Shown: positions 15,100-19,829 of the stretch, piece after piece | Layout of the letters: the number at the start of each line of letters is the position of its first letter | Numbering within the stretch: the first letter of the stretch is position 1 | Assembly (NCBI GenBank): GCA_035532075.1 | Contig: DATKRV010000100.1 | Span: 1 to 19,829 of the forward strand | Reading direction: 5' to 3' | From: CAIVND01 sp035532075 | GTDB taxonomy: Bacteria > Actinomycetota > Acidimicrobiia > Acidimicrobiales > Bog-793 | Length of the DNA: 19,829 bases | The notes under the pieces: generated by a model | What the model saw: the letters and a program-made list of their open reading frames with translations, nothing else | Databases searched by the model: none | Told to the model about the DNA's origin: nothing | Translations under genes and position numbers: made by a program

Positions 15100-15376
15100 G
15101 TGCCTCCAATTGGTCCATCATGAGCCCGAGTGATCCAGGGTGCAATTCATTGACTCACAAAGTCCGCATCGCCGAGTCATCCCGTACCAGGGACCTCATG
15201 ACGAGGCTAGTGCAGCGCCAAAATGCGATGAGCAATCGAACGGGCGAAAACACCCGACCGGCCGAACCACAGCAAGATTGCCACTACACCATTTTTAAAG
15301 CGAGGCGAAGTTCCTTTCGGAAGCGAGGGATCGCTCGCCATGGCCAAGGCGACGCGCGCTGGAGCCAACCATGCGG

Positions 15377-17455
15377 TCAGGCCTTGGTCTGTAGCGCCTC
15401 ATAGATCCGTTCGGCAGTGATTGGAAGGCTGCGAATACGTCGACCAGTTGCGGCAAACACAGCATTTGCGACCGCTGGAGCAGTTGGCGGAGTTGTCAGT
15501 TCACCGATCGCCTTGACATTCGCGGTTCCAATTCCAACACCCCCGGTAAGGAGCACCGTCTTGAAGGGCGGAGTATCGCGCACCGACGGAAGCTTGTACT
15601 CACCGAGATTTGCCGCCCAGACATGTCCTTCGGACTCATCAAGGTCCTCAAGGCAGGCAAACCCGATACCAGTGGTCGTTCCACCATCAATCTGCATCTG
15701 ATGGGCCAAAGGATTGATGATGTCTGCGACATCGATCGCGTTCAACACGTTGAGGATGCGCAGTTGTCCAGTCTCTGGGTCGACGGCGACATGAACGATC
15801 TGGACGGCGACGGACCCGACAAGCGGAGCCTCGGCGGCCTTGAGCTCGATCAGGACCGGTTCGTCTTTCAATCGGTTGCGCCAGGCCTTTGCAGCTACAT
15901 CAGCGGCAAGTGCCATGGTCGAGGTGACGCGAGATCCGCCAACACCGGTGTCAAAGGGAAGCAAATCCGAGGCAACCTGGGCAACCTCAACCTCCGAAGG
16001 GTCCATCCCGAGCGCCACGGCCATGAGTTCGCGTATGGCCGTATGGCTTCCGGTGCCGGTCTCGACAACAGGAATCTCCACGCACACACCGCCCGTCGCT
16101 GTTGGAACGAGCCGGATGCTTGTTGGCGCGTGAGGAGTCGACCGGCTGTAGATCCCGATTCCAGTTCCCGTCAACCATCCCTCTGGAGCGGCTGCGAAAT
16201 CTCGTTCGCGCATCGCGAGATTTAACGTCTCAACGCCGCGACTCTCGAGCCAGACATGACCATGATCATCCGGATCGCCGGTAGAAAGCAGATTCAGACG
16301 TCGTATGTCTACGGGTTCGATTCCAGCCTTGGTCGCAAGTTCATCGAGGGCAGACTCAAGAGCGAAGACACCTTGTGCCTCACCCGGCGCCCGCATGAAT
16401 CCGCGCGGCACGGTATTGGTATAGACACGTTGATAGTTCGCGTAGAAGTGGGCGACCCGGTACGAGGGGAACTGCGCAGCTGAGGTGCCCGCGACCGAAG
16501 GAGTACAGCCTCCATAGGCCCCACCGTTCATCGCGATATCCATCCCTACTGCCTGCAAACGTCCTTCGGCATCACATCCCATCTTCACGCGGATGCGCGA
16601 AGGATGCCGCGGGTTTCCGGCAATCAGATCTTCGTTATAACGCAGCACGAGCTTCACCGGATGTCCCGTCAGACGCGAGAGCTCGATCGCAAGCGGTGCC
16701 TCTCCCGGAGCTCCTTTGCCACCAAAATCTCCTCCCATCGCCATTGGCTGGACATCAAACGCCTCTGGAGGCATTTCGAGACAATGACTCAACATCGTGC
16801 GCAAGCGGTGGGGAACCTTGTTCGTGAACCAGAGACGCACCTTCTCTGGCGACTCGTAATCGGCGACGCATGCCTGCGGCTCGAGATAGCCCTGATGGAC
16901 CCCCTGGGTGAAATAGGTCTCGTCAACGACGAAGCGGCAGCCGGCCAGGATTGCTTCGACCTCTTCTTGAGAGCCGACAGTCTCGCGATAAATCAGGTTG
17001 CGGCCATCTCCAGGTCGGACGACCGCTCCGGGATAGTTCCACGGCTCATCATGGACAAGTGGCGCATCAGGGGCAATTGCCTCTTCGATCGTGGTTACCG
17101 CGGGAAGGTCCTCGTAATCAACCAGCACCATGGCCGCTGCCTCTTCCGCGATTGCTCGCGTCGTCGCAACGACGGCAGCTATCCGGTCACCCGCATAGCG
17201 CACGCGCTCGATAGCAAGAACAGGAATGTCTTCGAGCGCTCGACCACAGGGATTCTGCGTGAGGTCCGCGGCGGTATAGACACCAATTACCCCGGGTTGC
17301 GCGAGCGCTCCGCTTGTATCGATCGAACGAATGCATGCATGTACCGCAGTACTCCGCACCACCACGGCGTGATACAGATCCGCTCGACCCTGAAAGATGT
17401 CAGCAACATACTTTGTGATTCCGGTAGCTTTGGATCGTGCGTCAAGGCGGGTCAT
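15377..17455 (-). CDS. xanthine dehydrogenase family molybdopterin-binding large subunit
   Basis: The 692-residue protein matches the large subunit of the xanthine oxidase family. It opens at RLDARSKATGITKYVADI, the usual first block of the fold, so only a few N-terminal residues could be missing. Molybdopterin motifs are seen at GGDFGGKG (241-248), FMRAPGEAQGVFALES, VGGSRVTS, and KAIGELTTPPTAP with the catalytic base Glu652. The CO-dehydrogenase loop AYxCSFR is absent, so this is not CoxL; aldehyde or N-heterocycle hydroxylation is more likely. Such enzymes normally need [2Fe-2S] and often FAD subunits, and neither is encoded next to it. The ATG at 17455 lacks a clear ribosome binding site and an in-frame stop lies 13 codons upstream. 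Confidence 0.9.
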   Translation of the reverse strand: MTRLDARSKATGITKYVADIFQGRADLYHAVVVRSTAVHACIRSIDTSGALAQPGVIGVYTAADLTQNPCGRALEDIPVLAIERVRYAGDRIAAVVATTRAIAEEAAAMVLVDYEDLPAVTTIEEAIAPDAPLVHDEPWNYPGAVVRPGDGRNLIYRETVGSQEEVEAILAGCRFVVDETYFTQGVHQGYLEPQACVADYESPEKVRLWFTNKVPHRLRTMLSHCLEMPPEAFDVQPMAMGGDFGGKGAPGEAPLAIELSRLTGHPVKLVLRYNEDLIAGNPRHPSRIRVKMGCDAEGRLQAVGMDIAMNGGAYGGCTPSVAGTSAAQFPSYRVAHFYANYQRVYTNTVPRGFMRAPGEAQGVFALESALDELATKAGIEPVDIRRLNLLSTGDPDDHGHVWLESRGVETLNLAMRERDFAAAPEGWLTGTGIGIYSRSTPHAPTSIRLVPTATGGVCVEIPVVETGTGSHTAIRELMAVALGMDPSEVEVAQVASDLLPFDTGVGGSRVTSTMALAADVAAKAWRNRLKDEPVLIELKAAEAPLVGSVAVQIVHVAVDPETGQLRILNVLNAIDVADIINPLAHQMQIDGGTTTGIGFACLEDLDESEGHVWAANLGEYKLPSVRDTPPFKTVLLTGGVGIGTANVKAIGELTTPPTAPAVANAVFAATGRRIRSLPITAERIYEALQTKA

Positions 17456-18093
17456 TATCGCGACGCTATCGAAAAAGATCCAAGCTTGCAGATCTCATCT
17501 TGCTTGATGATCAAGAACCTGCCGTTTCGGCCTGCACCTGCGCGAATAACCCACCAATGTTGACACCCTGGACATACGCAATGAGGCAGTCACATCCCTA
17601 ACTGGTCTGAGTCACCGCGGTAGGGCCCAACTCTGCGTAGATAGACCCGAAGACCCGATCGTGACTTGGACCTCGCGCCGAGATCGTGACCGTTTCAACG
17701 TCGAAAGGATCATCAACGACGACGAATCGATCCGCCATCTCATCTCTCGCGTTGACGAATCCGGGCCGCTCCTCAACGTCCCAGCAAAAAGAATGGCCTG
17801 GCTACAAAGGGTCGTGCCCCGGTGCCAAAGGGAGAACTTTCACACGTACTCCGCTATCCGTCAGTTCTTCGGCTTGAATTCGATGGGTTGACGGCAGGCT
17901 CACTAGCCCGGAGCGCGACAAAAGAGAGGCCCGAACGCCGCTATAACGTTGCACACGTGAGAATATTCGTCATCAAAAGTTACCCGAAGATAATACGTTT
18001 CCAGATCAGCGTGGGACCTTGGTACTTGCAGTTGATCGGGAACAGGTACATGCTCTCGGTAATCGACATGACGCTGTTGACAATTGGAGCCAC
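17456..18093. other. gene-poor stretch with an overlapping pair of doubtful open frames
   Basis: About 640 bp separate the molybdoenzyme from the PspAA gene. On the plus strand, 17661-17891 could encode 76 residues from a GTG (…FNVERIINDDESIRHLISR…). On the minus strand, 17801-17511 reads protein-like (…ADRFVVVDDPFDVETVTISA…) but carries a TAG at 17598-17600 and ends at a TGA at 17511-17513. Neither matches a family I know. The minus-strand frame could be a decayed small gene upstream of the molybdoenzyme. No [2Fe-2S] motif (CxxC) block of a partner subunit is seen. Confidence 0.35.
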
Positions 18094-18369
18094 ATGATAA
18101 TTCGCATAACTGGAGGAGATGCGTACGAAATTGATGAAACATTGTCCAGCTACTTTTTTGATCTCGATATGAGTATCGATAGATCTCTCGTCTCTGGCGA
18201 AGACATCGCGTTTCGAGAGGCACTCGAAGAACTCATGGAAGCCATCCAGACACATGGCAGAGTCCTTCGAAACGATTCTCATTTACCCGCTGATATTGTA
18301 GTTCCGAATCACGAAACGAGCTTGGAGCAATTTAGAATTCAGATGGACTCCGAAGCTTTCGAAGATTGA
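18094..18369 (+). CDS. PspAA-like protein (PspA-associated domain)
   Basis: The 91-residue protein fits the PspA-associated PspAA family: the start MIIRITGGDAYEID, a central region with LMEAIQTHGRVLRNDSHLPADIVVPNHETSLEQFRI, where the typical pattern is MIIRI..G.Y.v followed by L(V)PSDLVLPP…TLEEV. Family members sit beside PspA in actinobacteria and archaea and are linked to envelope-stress responses. No PspA gene lies in the window, so this copy is apart from the usual partner. The start is supported by GGAG four bases before the ATG; the frame is open for 25 codons upstream, but that part does not look like the family. The luciferase-like gene converges on it with 22 nt between. Confidence 0.75.
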   Translation: MIIRITGGDAYEIDETLSSYFFDLDMSIDRSLVSGEDIAFREALEELMEAIQTHGRVLRNDSHLPADIVVPNHETSLEQFRIQMDSEAFED

Positions 18370-18391
18370 GATTTCTATAAATCTAGGCCGT

Positions 18392-19480
18392 CTAAATCCC
18401 CGATAGCTCCGGGATGACGCGCTCTCCGAACCTCCGCAATGACTGGCGCGCTTGAGAAATTGGCAAACGCCCAAACTCAAAATTTCCACAAAAAATGTCC
18501 AGACCGCCGACCTCCTTTGCTGTTCTTGCCACGCCTTCTGCCACAGTGTCTGGCGATCCGACAATAAATATTCCTGCATCAAGAGCCCACTCATACCCGT
18601 TTGGACCGGCCATCAAATCACGAGTTCTTATTCGAGAACGAATCTCGGGGGTGTCGTCATCTCCATAACCATTGGGGTTCAATCCAAAGTGTTCATGCAC
18701 GAGCCCTTTGTTCTCATTTCCCCAAGTATTTCCAAATCGCGTCCGCGCGACTTCGTGGGCTTTGGCATCAGTATCGTCCACATAAACTTGACGCATCAGG
18801 AACGTCCGCCCCTCTACGTCAGGAGCATGCGTGTCACTCCAGACTTTCCGATAAATATTGAATTTCTCTGCCACTTGATCATTGGGATCAATATTTGCCG
18901 CGCAGCCAAAGCTGTTACGAGCCGCGAATTCGTGGGCTCTCCTACTATGACAGCCGGCCCAAATCGGAGGATGCGGGCTTTGATACGGACGGGGGAATGG
19001 CAGGTGCTCGTGGTACTGCCAAAATTTACCTTCGTAGGTAACCTCCTCTTGCGTCCAAGCCATCTTGATGATTTCGAGGGCTTCCTCGCTCATCTCCCGG
19101 CGGTGGCGGTATTCCAAACCCCACCGATAAAACTCGGCCTCTTGGGTTCCGAGTCCAGTACCGAACTCCAAACGACCGTTTGAAAGCTGGTCAATTGTGG
19201 CCGCGTCTTGCGCGAGTCGCATCGGATTATGGTACGGCAGCGGAAAAATCATTGATCCGAGACGAATAACGCTCGTGTGCTGCGTCATCGCGGCCAATAT
19301 GGTCAAAGTCGAAGTTGCCCGAAGGCCCGGTGAAGACTGGTGTTCAATGAGGTAGTAATGCGTAAAGCCCAGTTGTTCAGCCTCTTTGATCTGTTCCATG
19401 TGCCGCGCGTACACGGCACTCGGCTGTCCAGTGGCTCGAAAGTCTGAACCCGAGAAGGGATCCCAGACTGCACAGTCCAT
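18392..19480 (-). CDS. LLM class flavin-dependent oxidoreductase (luciferase-like monooxygenase)
   Basis: The 362-residue protein has the TIM-barrel bacterial luciferase fold. Visible blocks are an N-terminal strand with SAVYARHMEQIKEAEQLGFTHYYLIEHQ, LTILAAMTQHTSVIRLGSMIFPLPYHNPMRLAQDAATIDQLSNGRLEFGTGLG (flavin-site region), HPPIWAGCHSRRAHEFAARNSFG, and a late IVGSPDTVAEGV segment. It should bind reduced FMN or F420 and oxidise an organic substrate; actinobacteria have many F420-dependent members, and the choice cannot be made here. GGGGAGG sits six bases before the ATG. Its promoter must lie in the 224 bp shared with the divergent transposase gene. Confidence 0.9.
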   Translation of the reverse strand: MDCAVWDPFSGSDFRATGQPSAVYARHMEQIKEAEQLGFTHYYLIEHQSSPGLRATSTLTILAAMTQHTSVIRLGSMIFPLPYHNPMRLAQDAATIDQLSNGRLEFGTGLGTQEAEFYRWGLEYRHRREMSEEALEIIKMAWTQEEVTYEGKFWQYHEHLPFPRPYQSPHPPIWAGCHSRRAHEFAARNSFGCAANIDPNDQVAEKFNIYRKVWSDTHAPDVEGRTFLMRQVYVDDTDAKAHEVARTRFGNTWGNENKGLVHEHFGLNPNGYGDDDTPEIRSRIRTRDLMAGPNGYEWALDAGIFIVGSPDTVAEGVARTAKEVGGLDIFCGNFEFGRLPISQARQSLRRFGERVIPELSGI

Positions 19481-19681
19481 AATTCCTCCCCAAGGTCTCT
19501 TCGCAAGATGTCAACGGTCAGGTGAATCCCTGGCGTTTCCGCTAAATAATTTCCCAGTCCGATCTTTGATTCGATTCTAGTCCGAACTTACCCTCACTTC
19601 GCAGTCTGAATTGATCCCTTGAGCTGGATGAAGGGGTGAAAAACGTAACACAATTGTAGCCAAGATAATACTTGACATCGA

Positions 19682-19695
19682 ATGACATATGTCAT
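19682..19695. repeat. perfect 14-bp palindrome upstream of the transposase gene
   Basis: ATGACATATGTCAT is its own reverse complement. It lies five bases after a consensus-like TTGACA (19672-19677) and ten bases before the transposase ATG, so it could be an operator for the transposase promoter or a subterminal element of the insertion sequence. Confidence 0.5.
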
Positions 19696-19704
19696 ACTTG
19701 GGTT

Positions 19705-19829
19705 ATGACACGGCAGTATAGTGCAATGCATGTCGCTGAAGTTGTGCGCAAGTATGAGACGAAGTCTGGTCCCGCGGAGTCGCGCAGCTATCTGCTCCGG
19801 CGTTCCTTTCGCGAGGCCGAGAGGGTGCA
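19705..19829 (+). CDS. IS1634-like transposase, N-terminal fragment cut by the window edge
   Basis: Only the first 41 residues are present, still open at the edge. The text MHVAEVVRKYE… followed by SYLLRRSFREAERV resembles the N terminus of IS1634-family transposases, where a short hydrophobic MHV.xVxR strand precedes LLRRSYREGGKV. The ATG at 19705 is taken as the start, with an ATG at 19726 as an alternative. The left terminal inverted repeat should lie between 19600 and 19700 but cannot be fixed without the other end. The call rests on a short match. Confidence 0.6.
   Translation, partial: MTRQYSAMHVAEVVRKYETKSGPAESRSYLLRRSFREAERV

Noticed and set aside
15298..15338. Short inverted repeats after the molybdoenzyme stop (GCGAG…CTCGC and TTCC…GGAA)
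   Set aside because: Stems are only 4-5 bp and no clear T-run follows at the right distance, so a terminator call is not supported.
15377..17455. Carbon monoxide dehydrogenase large subunit CoxL
   Set aside because: The AYxCSFR active-site loop is missing and no coxM/coxS genes are adjacent.
18369..18384. AGATTT-CTAT-AAATCT stem between the convergent PspAA and flavin oxidoreductase genes
   Set aside because: Six AT-rich pairs make a very weak stem; it could act as a bidirectional end but is not convincing.

Overview
The window looks like a chromosomal stretch of a moderately GC-rich actinobacterium. CadI/ArsI-type VOC protein, a PspAA-type small protein, an AIM24 protein, a DUF6314 protein, a CC/CxC-type ArsR and frequent GTG/TTG starts point to Actinobacteria. 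The split of an unusual cytochrome b, a MIP channel in an ars-like locus and solitary molybdoenzymes would suit an Acidimicrobiia-like lineage, but that narrower placement is inference. No rRNA, tRNA or CRISPR array was seen.

Layout. (1) 142-1298, minus: an AIM24 family gene followed by a small helical protein. (2) 1299-2092: gene-poor, with the N-terminal scrap of a universal stress protein. (3) 2093-3742, minus: a compact unit of dienelactone hydrolase, a small unknown gene and an isochorismatase-fold protein that lacks the usual catalytic cysteine. (4) 4268-8605: a metal(loid)-response region with a DUF302 protein, a SAM methyltransferase, divergent arsR, cadI/arsI, a MIP channel and an FAD disulfide-reductase-like enzyme. 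(5) 8584-11820, minus: a four-gene redox operon of NDH-2, a sulfite-oxidase-fold molybdoenzyme, an FDH-gamma-like cytochrome b and a DUF6314 protein. (6) 11997-13248: divergent yceI and marR sharing a promoter region with two matching operator boxes. (7) 13285-15099, minus: a b6-type cytochrome b with a large extra C-terminal domain. (8) 15377-17455, minus: a solitary molybdopterin large subunit of the xanthine dehydrogenase family. (9) 17456-19480: a gene-poor stretch, a PspAA protein and a luciferase-like flavin oxidoreductase. (10) 19705-end: the start of an IS1634-like transposase.

How it may work together. The arsR-cadI intergenic region holds two identical-half-site boxes (ATTGA-N6-TCAAT) placed on a TTGACA-N17-GATAAT promoter, so the CadI/MIP/FAD-reductase set is probably derepressed by a thiophilic metalloid. 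No efflux pump and no arsenate reductase is visible, so the MIP channel may be the exit route. The NDH-2 to DUF6314 operon looks like a quinone-linked module in which a Tat-exported molybdoenzyme exchanges electrons with a membrane cytochrome b. The most system-like candidates for novelty are the pump-less arsR-cadI-MIP-FAD locus and the NDH-2/Mo/cytochrome b/DUF6314 operon.
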